Source: Pseudomonadota bacterium (GTDB lineage Bacteria > Pseudomonadota > Gammaproteobacteria > Pseudomonadales > Azotimanducaceae). From it: DNA of 64,000 nucleotides. Shown piece after piece: positions 44,201 through 52,445 of the stretch. The first letter of the stretch is position 1, and every line of letters begins with the position of its first letter. The stretch lies in contig JAQBUI010000010.1 of assembly GCA_027624035.1 (NCBI GenBank), positions 1-64,000 of the forward strand, written 5' to 3'. The notes beneath the pieces were generated by a model. The model worked only from the letters and a program-made list of their open reading frames with translations. It did not search any database and was not told the DNA's origin. Made by a program: the position numbers and the translations under genes.

Positions 44201-45391
44201 GAGATTCACCGGTTTGCCCCAACCCTGAACGCCCTCGTCTTTGGTGATGGAGACCGGGAAAGCGTTCTGGCCACCCTTGGCCCGTTCGACGTACTCATCG
44301 TGAGCTACGGTCTGCTGGCCTCGGAATCAGAACGCCTGACAGACGTTGACTGGTGCACCATCATCGCGGACGAGGCCCAGGCATTCAAGAACGCCAACAC
44401 CCTGCGCTCCAAGGCGGTCATGAAGCTGAGCGCGCCCTTTAAGATGATCACTACCGGGACGCCCATCGAGAATCACCTGGGGGAATTGTGGAACCTTTTC
44501 AACTTCATCAATCCGGGCCTGCTGGGCAGTCTGGATCAGTTCGCCACCCGCTTTGCGCGGCCCATTGAGAATGGCGATGCTGACGCGAGGGCCGCGCTTC
44601 GAAACCTGTTGCAGCCATTTATCCTTCGACGCCTGAAAAACGACGTCTTGTCCGAGCTGCCACCCCGTACAGACATCACATTGCTGGTGGAACTCAGCCG
44701 TGAGGAAGCAGCCCTGTACGAAGCGCTCCGGCGCGAGGCCGCGGCATCGGTGATGAGTGCGGAGTCCGACCAGCAGCAGCGGATGATCGCCCTGGCCCAC
44801 ATTACGCGATTGCGACAGGTCGTGTGCAACCCTGCCCTCGTGATGCCCGAGGCCGGCATTACCTCTTCAAAACTCGCCATGTTTGCTTCGGTAATCGACG
44901 AACTGCGGGAGAATCGACACAAGGTGCTGGTCTTCAGCCAGTTTGTCCGCCACCTCACGCTGGTACGAACCTATCTGGATGAACAGGCCATCCCTTACCA
45001 GTACCTGGACGGCAGCATGCGACCCGCAGAGCGGAAAAAGGCAGTGGCGGCGTTTCAGGACGGCGAGGGGGACGTGTTCCTGATCAGCCTCAAGGCGGGC
45101 GGTATGGGATTGAATCTGACCGCCGCCAACTATGTGATCCACCTGGACCCATGGTGGAATCCAGCCGTCGAGGACCAGGCAAGCGACCGCGCTCACCGCC
45201 TGGGGCAACAGCGCCCGGTCACCGTTTACCGGCTGGTCGCGGCTGACACCATCGAGCAGAAGATCGTCGAACTGCATCAGCACAAGCGCGACCTTGCCGA
45301 GGGACTGCTCGAAGGAACCGACATGGGTTCACGCATGACATTTGACGACATGCTGGCCCTGATAGGCCAGGGGGCACCTGGATCGGGATAG
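41273..45391 (+). CDS. SNF2-family DNA-dependent ATPase with a very long N-terminal region
   Basis: A 1372-residue protein. The ATPase core begins near residue 905 (LRDYQQDGFRWLARL). Walker A is in DDMGLGKTLQ near 940, and the DEAQ box in IIADEAQAFKN near 1031. The helicase C-terminal lobe starts near 1216 (KVLVFSQFVRHL), and motif VI is SDRAHRLGQQRPV near 1303. These belong to the HepA/RapA-like SNF2 group that moves along duplex DNA. The first 900 residues have no recognised domain; only repeat-like helices and an HTH-like start are suggested. No methylase or nuclease gene is adjacent, so a defence role is not supported by context. Confidence 0.92.
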   Translation: MPSSVEKIWRSFDRSSPLEQDILVVLAVHYEPITQTDLSNALSGLGKPGSSINKTWREKMLQLQLIGIHQSRLVCNELLSNQLAFEAIKKGSYEKIYAIGDRTAAFYSRYDSWRYDYFHYDPWRYKRLLRHALLHHDTPAFCDLMKIKEPFAPPPPDRMRILFEVAAPRDADWFYSMTPAFQYQALKYPLDHCQHHLVNAPVLYDILLNCASSDPDPDTPLRTLLAEQDLFRLDTAAFKANSGMASPSPDLTALHAAQQFLAGDYEQSCANFALAVAAKKKATRKRNIRFEGLVGLIYCLTLVKAGGADNEALLKGQAAASSTRDVYEPLRFCFEMLGEFRKVWDGRQDQGEFIARLEYGYLDFEYPASQLVQALMFLWLDQPVPKELRTALETIVDKATETPSLWPAGEAPLLLAAIAGAPPQGLAAMMPKLASWERALDALLALSPAERTTAHPKQTVESRLIWMLYREQGQLRLEPREQKPRKNGGWTKGRTVSLTRLLENPDEFAMLTPEDERICHHIRPNLYGYPSYHLPVGHALAAAAGHPLVFWKDAPDQPVEVTSRSPELIVKQASDHVTLTMYPSPDQDSDDEQWDLESALDTEVLIERPGAIDVYHFSEQHRHIARIIDGELKVPAAAKDRVLESIMSISPLITVHSDLPGVDADMTETVEADATLTINVQPEGDTLRLDIAVTPFGQGPRFLPGAGGETVFAEINGERMQTRRDLAGESRRLQALLACCPGLQQQRAGIWLFDDLEQSLEGLMAISEMDDAPVLAWPEGKQIRLHETAGVSAVSLSIRKQNSWFDVDGELQIGEADVLNMGKLLTLIGDSAGRFVRLGDNEFMALTDELRKRLEQLRAISSNGRVHGLAGIHLEEATEGMSLDADDHWQSFRDRLQTARDFEPAIPTTLEADLRDYQQDGFRWLARLSAWGAGACLADDMGLGKTLQSLALVLTRARTGPTLVLAPTSVCANWVEEIHRFAPTLNALVFGDGDRESVLATLGPFDVLIVSYGLLASESERLTDVDWCTIIADEAQAFKNANTLRSKAVMKLSAPFKMITTGTPIENHLGELWNLFNFINPGLLGSLDQFATRFARPIENGDADARAALRNLLQPFILRRLKNDVLSELPPRTDITLLVELSREEAALYEALRREAAASVMSAESDQQQRMIALAHITRLRQVVCNPALVMPEAGITSSKLAMFASVIDELRENRHKVLVFSQFVRHLTLVRTYLDEQAIPYQYLDGSMRPAERKKAVAAFQDGEGDVFLISLKAGGMGLNLTAANYVIHLDPWWNPAVEDQASDRAHRLGQQRPVTVYRLVAADTIEQKIVELHQHKRDLAEGLLEGTDMGSRMTFDDMLALIGQGAPGSG

Positions 45392-45476
45392 GCCGCTGCT
45401 CTCAGAACTCTCTGCGTGAATCTCCCTGTCATTGTCTGGTACGCTATCGGCACATCACAGATAAACAGGATTGGTC

Positions 45477-46538
45477 TTGAAAGCGTACCAGGTCACCAGA
45501 TTCGCCGAACCACTACAAGCACGCGACGTACCCACACCGGAGCCAACGGGAACCCAGGTGCTGATCAGAGTCAGCAAGGCAGGGGTCTGTCATACCGACC
45601 TGCATCTTCAGGATGGCTACTACTCACTGGCTGGCGGGGCCAGACTGGATCTGAACGAGCGGGGAATCAAACTTCCCCGGACCCTTGGCCACGAACTATA
45701 CGGAGAGATCGCCGCGGCGGGCCCGGACGCTGGCGATGTCACCGTGGGCGAAGGCCGGCTGGTGTACCCATGGATAGGATGCGGTGAGTGCCCGGTGTGC
45801 CTGGCCGGCAATGAGAATATCTGCGCAACACCCCGGTCCATTGGTGTCTTCGTGGATGGCGCCTATGCAGACTACTGCCTGGTGCCGCACCCGAAATATC
45901 TTCTGGATATCGGCGACCTGGACCCGGTGGTCGCGACCCCATACAGTTGTTCCGGCGTCACGGTTTATAGCGCCCTGTCCAAGGCGCTGCCGATCCAAGA
46001 ACAGGAGTGGCTGGTCATCATGGGCGCCGGTGGGCTCGGCCTGAATGCGATCGCGATTGCCAATGGGCGAGGCATCCGCAATGTGCTCTGCGTCGATATT
46101 GATGACACCAAGCTGACAGCGGCCCGGGAAATGGGGGCTACTGCGGTGCTCAACTCGGGGAACCCGGAGGCTCTCGCCCGTCTGCAGGAACTGACTGGCG
46201 GCGGGCCCCGTGCTGTGGTCGACACCGTCGGCGCGGAGGCGACCGCGAACCTGGGGATCGCATCGCTACAGAAAGGTGGGCGCTATGTGATTGTCGGGCT
46301 GTTCGGCGGCGGCGTCACCATCGCCCTGCCCACCTTGCCGTTAAGAGCGATTTCCATACTGGGGTCCTATACCGGCAACCTCAGCGAACTCAAGGCACTC
46401 ATCGAACTGGCAAAGAGCGGCAAGGTCAAGCCCCTGCCTGTGGCGACCCGGCCCATGGCGGAACTGACAGACACTCTGGATGCGCTTCGCAGCGGCAATA
46501 TCGTCGGGCGCGTGGTGATGTCAAACGAAAGCCATTAA
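45477..46538 (+). CDS. Zinc-dependent alcohol dehydrogenase (MDR family)
   Basis: A 353-residue enzyme. Catalytic zinc ligands are Cys in AGVCHTDLH and the His/Glu of LGHELYGEI. The structural zinc lobe is the four-Cys GCGECPVCLAGNENIC. MGAGGLGLNAIAIANGRG binds NAD(P). The TTG at 45477, six bases after AGGA, is chosen; the open frame starts two codons earlier. It oxidises a primary or secondary alcohol. It follows the SNF2 gene by 85 bases and ends before a hairpin terminator. Confidence 0.92.
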   Translation: MKAYQVTRFAEPLQARDVPTPEPTGTQVLIRVSKAGVCHTDLHLQDGYYSLAGGARLDLNERGIKLPRTLGHELYGEIAAAGPDAGDVTVGEGRLVYPWIGCGECPVCLAGNENICATPRSIGVFVDGAYADYCLVPHPKYLLDIGDLDPVVATPYSCSGVTVYSALSKALPIQEQEWLVIMGAGGLGLNAIAIANGRGIRNVLCVDIDDTKLTAAREMGATAVLNSGNPEALARLQELTGGGPRAVVDTVGAEATANLGIASLQKGGRYVIVGLFGGGVTIALPTLPLRAISILGSYTGNLSELKALIELAKSGKVKPLPVATRPMAELTDTLDALRSGNIVGRVVMSNESH

Positions 46539-46562
46539 TCTGCCCGGACTCAACTGCCTGCC

Positions 46563-46589
46563 AGAGGGGAGACTGGTCGTAGCCCCTCT
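46563..46589. terminator. Bidirectional hairpin terminator
   Basis: AGAGGGG (46563-46569) pairs with CCCCTCT (46583-46589) around a 13-nt loop, located between the convergent alcohol dehydrogenase and the small protein that ends the glycan operon. Confidence 0.6.
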
Positions 46590-46792
46590 CAAAGAAGGAA
46601 CCGGCCAGTCATCGGTTTTCGGTCTTCGATTCTCTCTTTCGAGAACTTGCTGGCCCAGGTGAGAAAGGCCAGGTACTCGGCCGGCGTCAGCGAGGTCCCC
46701 GGGTTGGCCAGCTTCCTGAAGTCGCGTTGCAGGTCTTCCGATGCGGCGTCGGCCAGCATCTCCTTCTTTTCCAGGTCATTCAGTCTGGTCAT
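46589..46792 (-). CDS. Small hypothetical protein at the end of the glycan operon
   Basis: A 67-residue, highly charged, mainly helical protein (MTRLNDLEKKEMLADAASEDLQRDF...FLTWASKFSKERIEDRKPMTGRFLL). AGAGGAAG precedes the ATG at a normal distance, which supports translation. No family was recognised and there is no signal peptide. It follows the Gfo/Idh-type dehydrogenase by 89 bases on the same strand. Confidence 0.7.
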   Translation of the reverse strand: MTRLNDLEKKEMLADAASEDLQRDFRKLANPGTSLTPAEYLAFLTWASKFSKERIEDRKPMTGRFLL

Positions 46793-46881
46793 ACTTCCTC
46801 TTCAACTGATGCAGCAGATCGGTTGCTGAATAACCGCTCAGTAACAATCTATGGACGCATGAGCTGTGGGAGGTCCACCAT

Positions 46882-47955
46882 TCAGGACCCGTCAATCCCG
46901 ACCCAGGTCCGGTCCCGTACGGAGCGCTCGACTGCCTCCAGGATCACCTGGTTATGCAATCCATCGGCGAAACCCGGTGACATCTGTTCGCCCTTGCGGA
47001 TCGCGTCAATGAAGTTCATCACATTCCGCTGCAGATAGTCTTCGGCTGTCCGTTTGAACCTGGCCGGAATCGGCACTGACAGCATCTGGTTCTCCCGTGC
47101 AAACCTGCCGATGGAGGCCCGGACAGTCATCTGGTCGTTGAAGTCCATGATGAGGGCACCCTTGTCACCGTATATCTCCAGCCGCTGGTCCATTCCCTCA
47201 CTGATCACATTGCGGGAACTGGTCAGACTGCCCATGGCGCCGTTGCCAAACCGCACCAGGAGTGACGCGGCGTCATCCACCTCAACCCGTCCGGAACCGC
47301 TGCCATCCGGCAACGGCCGCTCGGGTGTGAATGTGGTGGTATCGGCTACCACTGAAGTGATCTGCTCGCCGCTCACCCATTCCGCCAGATCAATGATGTG
47401 GGCACCGATGTCGCCAAGACAGCCAGACCCGGTCTTCTCCTTGCGCAGACGCCACACCAGGGGCACGGCCGGATTGATCAGCCATCCCTGATGGAAACAG
47501 CCATTGATATGGAAGATCCGGCCCAATTCGCCCTGACTGACCAGATGACGGGCATACACTGCCGCAGAAGGATGTCTCCAGGTGAAGTTGATGCCGGTCA
47601 CCACACCCGCCGCATCCGCCGCCGCTTTCATTCGGCGCGCTTCGTCCACATTCATGGCCATGGGCTTTTCACAGATGACATGCTTGCCGGCAGCCAGCGC
47701 CGCGATGGCGATCTCCGCATGAGAGTCGTTCGGAGTGACGATGGCGATGGCATCCACATCGGGCCTGGCCAGCAATTCGTCCACGTCACCGACCGCATCG
47801 GCAACGTCATATCGATCGGCCATGCGCCGGGCGCTCTCGATGTTGGGATTACACACCGCCACCGCGCGGGCGCCAGGATGGCGCTGACTGGCCGCAACAA
47901 AATGTCCGGCCCACATTCCCGAACCGATCACACCTACTCCGATTTGCTGTTCCAC
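46882..47955 (-). CDS. Gfo/Idh/MocA family oxidoreductase
   Basis: A 357-residue NAD(P)-dependent sugar or polyol dehydrogenase. GVGVIGSGMWAGHFV is the dinucleotide-binding loop. HVICEKPMAMN carries the catalytic Lys of the EKP motif. LGDIGAHIIDLAEWVSGEQI supplies the active-site Asp and His. The start is the GTG at 47955 after AGGGG. It lies 53 bases after the class II aldolase gene in the same direction and probably oxidises or reduces a sugar-like intermediate of the same pathway. Confidence 0.92.
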   Translation of the reverse strand: MEQQIGVGVIGSGMWAGHFVAASQRHPGARAVAVCNPNIESARRMADRYDVADAVGDVDELLARPDVDAIAIVTPNDSHAEIAIAALAAGKHVICEKPMAMNVDEARRMKAAADAAGVVTGINFTWRHPSAAVYARHLVSQGELGRIFHINGCFHQGWLINPAVPLVWRLRKEKTGSGCLGDIGAHIIDLAEWVSGEQITSVVADTTTFTPERPLPDGSGSGRVEVDDAASLLVRFGNGAMGSLTSSRNVISEGMDQRLEIYGDKGALIMDFNDQMTVRASIGRFARENQMLSVPIPARFKRTAEDYLQRNVMNFIDAIRKGEQMSPGFADGLHNQVILEAVERSVRDRTWVGIDGS

Positions 47956-48008
47956 TGATGCCCCTGTTGCTGTTTATTTCCGGCAGTTTACCTGAATCTG
48001 AAAATTGA

Positions 48009-49070
48009 TCAGGATGTGCGGGCGGCCATTTCCTGGCGATAGCGCTCCGCATCCCAGTCAAGCAGCCCGGCCACCTCCCGGGCATCCAGGGTGCGCAAGG
48101 GTTCGGACGGAAGCTGCCGGGACAGCACCTCGTGGTAACACTGCAGCTGCAGCTGGTGGGCCAGCCCGAATGCGCTACTGACAAAGACGCCCCTGCCCGC
48201 CAGGAAGAAGAACAAGGGGACTGAATTCATTTCCGCGACCGCCGCCGGGTCATCCACGCAGAGAGGCGACGGCCCGAGAAAAACCACATGATCGGGGTAC
48301 AATGCCCAGTCCCTGGCCAGCCGGGAATACAGTGCCGGATCCGTTGCAAGCCCGTGAACCCCGCGTTGGAGCAGCGGCGTGAATTCCGTCCCGTTCAGAA
48401 TCAACGGTTCATGCGCCAGGGGCGCCGATGGCGCTCGCGTCGAGGCTCCTGTTGAAGAGGATCTTGAAGACGGTCTCGAAGAAGCCGGCGAAACGGTACC
48501 GATCACCGGTGCCGCAAAGCGCCGCAGCAGCGCATCCAGTCTGGCCTGAAGTGATTCCATGTCATCCGCTCCCACCACCACGCCATGGTTGGCGAGCAGC
48601 AGGCTGTGGACCTCGCCGGACCCGGCGAGCGCTTTGGCCACGGCACCGGCGAGTTCAGCACCTGGTGTGGCATAAGGTACGAGCGCGAGGCCTTCCATAT
48701 CGCTATCGCTCACATCCGGCAGGCGCCTGCGGACCAGGTGTGCCAGCGGTTCAACCGCATGCAGGTGGGCGACGAAACGATGGGGCATCAGCCCGTGCAG
48801 CAGCGTCTCGATCGAGGGGCGCAGGTCACTTCCGGGCATGGTCTGAGGCTTGTACGACAGCGCACCGGCGGCCAGCGCCTGACGGATGGCATTAAGGTCC
48901 ACCGGCGCAAAGACGTCACGGTCTGCTGCATCGGCGAGCCACATCCCCGAGCCCTTGATCCATAAAACACCCTGCTCTTTCCAGGACACATTGCCGCCGC
49001 CTGCCTGCACCAGCAACGGATCAGACCCGACCTGCACGCAGAATCGCGTCACCGACTCACGCAGGCTCAT
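48009..49070 (-). CDS. Class II aldolase/adducin-like protein
   Basis: A 353-residue protein. LVQAGGGNVSWKEQGVLWIKGSGMWLAD is the substrate-phosphate loop of class II aldolases. PHRFVAHLHAVEPLAHL provides two zinc His residues, and LANHGVVVGADDM a third. The family cleaves or epimerises sugar phosphates using zinc. Around residues 195-225 there is an odd Ser/Arg/Pro/Thr-rich stretch (ASSRPSSRSSSTGASTRAPS), probably a linker to the C-terminal ~120 residues, which were not recognised. Its ATG overlaps the HAD gene stop by 4 bases. Confidence 0.85.
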   Translation of the reverse strand: MSLRESVTRFCVQVGSDPLLVQAGGGNVSWKEQGVLWIKGSGMWLADAADRDVFAPVDLNAIRQALAAGALSYKPQTMPGSDLRPSIETLLHGLMPHRFVAHLHAVEPLAHLVRRRLPDVSDSDMEGLALVPYATPGAELAGAVAKALAGSGEVHSLLLANHGVVVGADDMESLQARLDALLRRFAAPVIGTVSPASSRPSSRSSSTGASTRAPSAPLAHEPLILNGTEFTPLLQRGVHGLATDPALYSRLARDWALYPDHVVFLGPSPLCVDDPAAVAEMNSVPLFFFLAGRGVFVSSAFGLAHQLQLQCYHEVLSRQLPSEPLRTLDAREVAGLLDWDAERYRQEMAARTS

Positions 49071-49825
49071 GGGGTCCGCCTGTGAGCTGCCAGCCTGCCA
49101 AGCAGCTGGCTCAATTCCGAAAATGTCTCGAAGCTGGCGTCCGGCTGGTGTTCGCCGGAACCAACTTTGACCCCCTCATGCAGCTTCTGCAGTGTGATCG
49201 CGCTGATCTTGTCCCGCGCCCCACTGATGTCGTTGATGGGATTGTCTCCAATCATCCAGATCCGGTCTCCTTCGGGGCGCAGCTTGTCAACGGCGATCCG
49301 AAACGGCGCCTCATGGGGCTTGTCGAACCCGGCCTCCTCACTGGTTACGATGTAGTCAAAATACTGGTCCAGCCCGAAGTACACGATCTTTCTGAACTGG
49401 ATCTGTGCCGTCAGGTCCGTCACCACCGCCGTAGGAATGCCCAGCAGACGGATCTCATCGAGCAGATTTTTGACCCCGTCGAACAGGGTCGCATGGCTGA
49501 GAAAGGTGCGCCAGTAGGTCTGTTCGAAATCCAGCGCCAGCAGCACCTGGGAGCCCAGCCCCATGATCTCCAGCATGCGCTGCAGGTACAGCAGACGGTT
49601 GTGGGACGATGCCGTGGCGCCAAGCCGGGTCTTGATCTGCTGGCGCGCATCAGAATACGCTCGATCGAAATCGTCACCGGATACCGACAGGGTGCGGGTG
49701 ATCTTGGCCCGCACGGCTTTGCGCGCCGCCAGATGGGCCGGGTCGTAGTGATAGAGCGTATTGTCGGTGTCAAACAGGATGCCGTGGGGCAGTTGGGTCA
49801 GCCTGTCCTGGTTGAAGATCTTCAT
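49067..49825 (-). CDS. HAD-superfamily phosphatase
   Basis: A 252-residue hydrolase. GILFDTDNTLYHYDP is the nucleophile motif (DxD), AVVTDLTAQIQ motif II, the Lys lies near VTSEEAGFDKPHEAPF, and WMIGDNPINDISGAR is the acidic motif IV. The cap-1 helical domain lies between. It likely dephosphorylates a sugar or polyol phosphate in the pathway. The ATG at 49825 overlaps the stop of the membrane/kinase fusion by one base. Confidence 0.9.
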   Translation of the reverse strand: MKIFNQDRLTQLPHGILFDTDNTLYHYDPAHLAARKAVRAKITRTLSVSGDDFDRAYSDARQQIKTRLGATASSHNRLLYLQRMLEIMGLGSQVLLALDFEQTYWRTFLSHATLFDGVKNLLDEIRLLGIPTAVVTDLTAQIQFRKIVYFGLDQYFDYIVTSEEAGFDKPHEAPFRIAVDKLRPEGDRIWMIGDNPINDISGARDKISAITLQKLHEGVKVGSGEHQPDASFETFSELSQLLGRLAAHRRTP

Positions 49826-51855
49826 CAGATAAATCGCCTGGTGAGCGCCTGGTTGATGTGTGACAGCGTGATCAGTTGCATCAGACCCAGCACACCGCTC
49901 TCCCACCCCGGCGCTACGTCCAGAAAGTCGATGAGCCGGGGGCAGAGCATGGCGGCTGCCATGGCGACGTCTTCGGCATCGACGTCACCCTCCATGGTGA
50001 TCTCTACCATGCCGTCATCCTCGATGACGTTCAGGTCCACATGCAGCCCGCAGACGCCTACCAGCACCCGCTGCAGGGAGCGCTCGTTCAGTTCCTGGCG
50101 GGTTCGCACCACCAGCTTGAACCTGGGCGCTTCAGCGGCAACCGGGTCCTGGATCATCGCCGGGTGGATCGGCTGGAGTGAGAAAATCAGGTCTGCGTGC
50201 TCTGCCTGGGGACGGATGAACCGGTCCGAGTCCGGTTCCCGGGCAGCGAAGGCCTCGGCCACTTCCCCGGCCGTATGGCCACGCTCACCTACGTCCCGAC
50301 GAAACTTGAAATAGCGGCGCAAACCTTCGTCAATGTCCAGATAGACGCGCAAATGGTAGCAGGCCCTCAGAATGGGCAGATACAGCGCATGCAAGCCGTT
50401 GGCGATGATGAAGTCATTACTCGGCACGCGCCGGGCGCTGCTCATTCTGCCCGACTCGTGATCGTATTCCTTCGCGGTAATGGTCTTGCCGTCTGCCAGG
50501 GCCACGAGGTCACTGCTGAAGGCCTCGATATCATTGGCCATGGGATTCAGATGAGTCATCACCTGCCACATGGGTTTCTGACGATCCCACAGATGGTAGT
50601 TGTCCCCGGACAGCATGACCACGGAGTGCCATCCAAACAGACCCGCGACGGCCCTGCAGAAAGTATCCTTGCCTGACCCCGAATCACCCGCCACGCCCAT
50701 CACAAACGGGCTGCGGCTGAGGCGGAAGTAATCGTTGCGGCTGACCGTCTCCCGCCACATTCTGACGGCCAGAACGATTCCCGTGGCCACCAGAGCCGTT
50801 TGCAGCAATGAGACGGCCCGGGCATCGACCCAGGCTGACAGGGCGAGCGTCATCCCCGGCAGCACCAGCGGATGGACCAGTGCGGCAGACAGCACATAGA
50901 ACGCGGAGAACACGGCCGTCAGCGCGACGGCCATGCGGTCGCTGCTGGCCTGATAGAACACCAGGAAAGGAATCGCCCAGATGAACCAGCCCGGCGCCGC
51001 GTGCGTCATGAGCACCACACCCAGAAAAGCGACCCCGAGGGTAGCCTGCAGCAGTTCATAGTTGAGGCGCCGGACGCGCCACACGCTGTAGAGCAGTACC
51101 AGATAGAGCAGTGGCAACAGATAGATCCTGACCTCCGGGGCCAGTTCGATCGCCAGCCGATACACCTTGTCCATTTCGGGATTGCCAAACAACATGAACA
51201 TGCCGGCCCGGGACAGCAGGAACGGTACCGCAAAAATCAAGGCACCCACGGCCGCACCAAATACAAACCGGGTCCAGAGCTGTCTGACGGCGCGGTTGTT
51301 CAGGAAATAGATCACAAAGAACGGCAATGCGATCACCATGCTGAGTTTGCCGGACACCGCCGCAATGCACAGGAACCCTGCGGCCTCAAGACGCCGCTCC
51401 CGCACCAGATAGAGCGAACCTACCAGCAGCACAATCGGCAGCAGATCGTTGAAACCCAGCCCATAGCTCGCAAAGATCACGATGGGCGAAAGCCAGTACA
51501 CTGCCAGCACCAGCGTCCGCTTGAGGGGAAACAGCCGCAGCAGCATCAGCAGCAGCGCGAGGTCCGCCACGAACAGGGTCGCCATGTATCCGACCAGCAG
51601 CGGCACGCCGGTCCATTGACAGACCGCGGCCAGTGGTAGAAACGCCAGCCACATCGCGTAACCATAGGGGAATGCCGCCGGGTCGCCTGAGGCGGCCAGC
51701 CAGCTGCCCCAGGGGTTGACCGTCAGCATTGAGGTGGTGAGTTCCAGAAACGGTACATACCACTGCGTTACCGCCGCCGGGACCACCAGCATCACCAGCA
51801 ATAGCCGGAGCAGTGTCCCGAGGACGAACAGCGGATGCAGTGCCAGCGCCTTCAA
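49825..51855 (-). CDS. Fusion of polytopic membrane protein and uridine-kinase-like P-loop kinase
   Basis: A 676-residue protein. Residues 1 to about 375 have roughly ten membrane helices with an early periplasmic loop (LTTSMLTVNPWGSWLAASGDPAAFPYGYAMW), as in GT-C/mannosyltransferase-like proteins. From about residue 385 a uridine-kinase/phosphoribulokinase-type domain starts: Walker A GDSGSGKDT near 391-398, SGDNYHLWDRQKPMW, KEYDHESGRMS and IIANGLHALY. It may phosphorylate a substrate at the membrane as it is transferred. I know no standard family with this fusion. It overlaps the genes on both sides by 1-4 bases. Confidence 0.85.
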   Translation of the reverse strand: MKALALHPLFVLGTLLRLLLVMLVVPAAVTQWYVPFLELTTSMLTVNPWGSWLAASGDPAAFPYGYAMWLAFLPLAAVCQWTGVPLLVGYMATLFVADLALLLMLLRLFPLKRTLVLAVYWLSPIVIFASYGLGFNDLLPIVLLVGSLYLVRERRLEAAGFLCIAAVSGKLSMVIALPFFVIYFLNNRAVRQLWTRFVFGAAVGALIFAVPFLLSRAGMFMLFGNPEMDKVYRLAIELAPEVRIYLLPLLYLVLLYSVWRVRRLNYELLQATLGVAFLGVVLMTHAAPGWFIWAIPFLVFYQASSDRMAVALTAVFSAFYVLSAALVHPLVLPGMTLALSAWVDARAVSLLQTALVATGIVLAVRMWRETVSRNDYFRLSRSPFVMGVAGDSGSGKDTFCRAVAGLFGWHSVVMLSGDNYHLWDRQKPMWQVMTHLNPMANDIEAFSSDLVALADGKTITAKEYDHESGRMSSARRVPSNDFIIANGLHALYLPILRACYHLRVYLDIDEGLRRYFKFRRDVGERGHTAGEVAEAFAAREPDSDRFIRPQAEHADLIFSLQPIHPAMIQDPVAAEAPRFKLVVRTRQELNERSLQRVLVGVCGLHVDLNVIEDDGMVEITMEGDVDAEDVAMAAAMLCPRLIDFLDVAPGWESGVLGLMQLITLSHINQALTRRFI

Positions 51856-52445
51856 GAATCCGCCCAGAGGTCCGCGCGTTTGGTACAGACGGCTTCGGCC
51901 ACGATCCCCAGCTCTGCCAGCAGCCTGCGCAGCGCCGGGACTTGCTGGTCTGCATCACGACCCTGCAATTCCGGCGACACCAGGCACAACCGAAAACCTG
52001 CTGACGTGAGGCGCCTCGCCTCGTCACCGGTGAGTGGAAATCGAGTGAAGCAGTCGACCCACACCCAATCGACCTTTCCCGCAAGCGTCAGCGCCGTGTC
52101 GATGGATTCGAACTCGGATGCCCGGACTGCAGCCCGCGGCTCCCCAAGATTGGCCCATTTCACGAGAAACGGAAACGACTGGTCCAGAAAGAAGAAATCA
52201 TCGATCCCATGGGCGGCCATGCTGTCCAGCAGGGCTCGCTCCAGCCCCTCCTCCTTGACGTTCAGAATCAGGGTGCCGTGACGATAGTGTTCGATCCACT
52301 CGTCAAAGGACGTCCCCGGGGCAAAAGGATCATGATGGATGATCAGGGCATCGCCTCTCGAACGGATATCCACCTCAACGCCGTACTGCACCGGTGACGC
52401 GTCCAGTTCCGCGATGGTATTCAATCGATGCATGATGATCTTCAT
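51852..52445 (-). CDS. PLC/GDPD-like phosphodiesterase
   Basis: A 197-residue protein of the phospholipase C-like TIM-barrel superfamily. IIMHRLNTIAEL, YGVEVDIRSRGDALIIHHDPF and LILNVKEEG give the first His, the acidic metal ligands and second His, and the third acidic strand of glycerophosphodiester phosphodiesterases. There is no signal peptide. Within this operon it may work on a glycerol-phosphate-like or sugar-phosphodiester intermediate. Its ATG overlaps the stop of the upstream membrane-protein gene (ATGA). Confidence 0.8.
   Translation of the reverse strand: MKIIMHRLNTIAELDASPVQYGVEVDIRSRGDALIIHHDPFAPGTSFDEWIEHYRHGTLILNVKEEGLERALLDSMAAHGIDDFFFLDQSFPFLVKWANLGEPRAAVRASEFESIDTALTLAGKVDWVWVDCFTRFPLTGDEARRLTSAGFRLCLVSPELQGRDADQQVPALRRLLAELGIVAEAVCTKRADLWADS

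Noticed and set aside
41273..45391. Phage-defence island around the SNF2 gene
   Set aside because: Neighbours are a dioxygenase and an alcohol dehydrogenase; no methylase, nuclease, PLD or toxin gene accompanies it.
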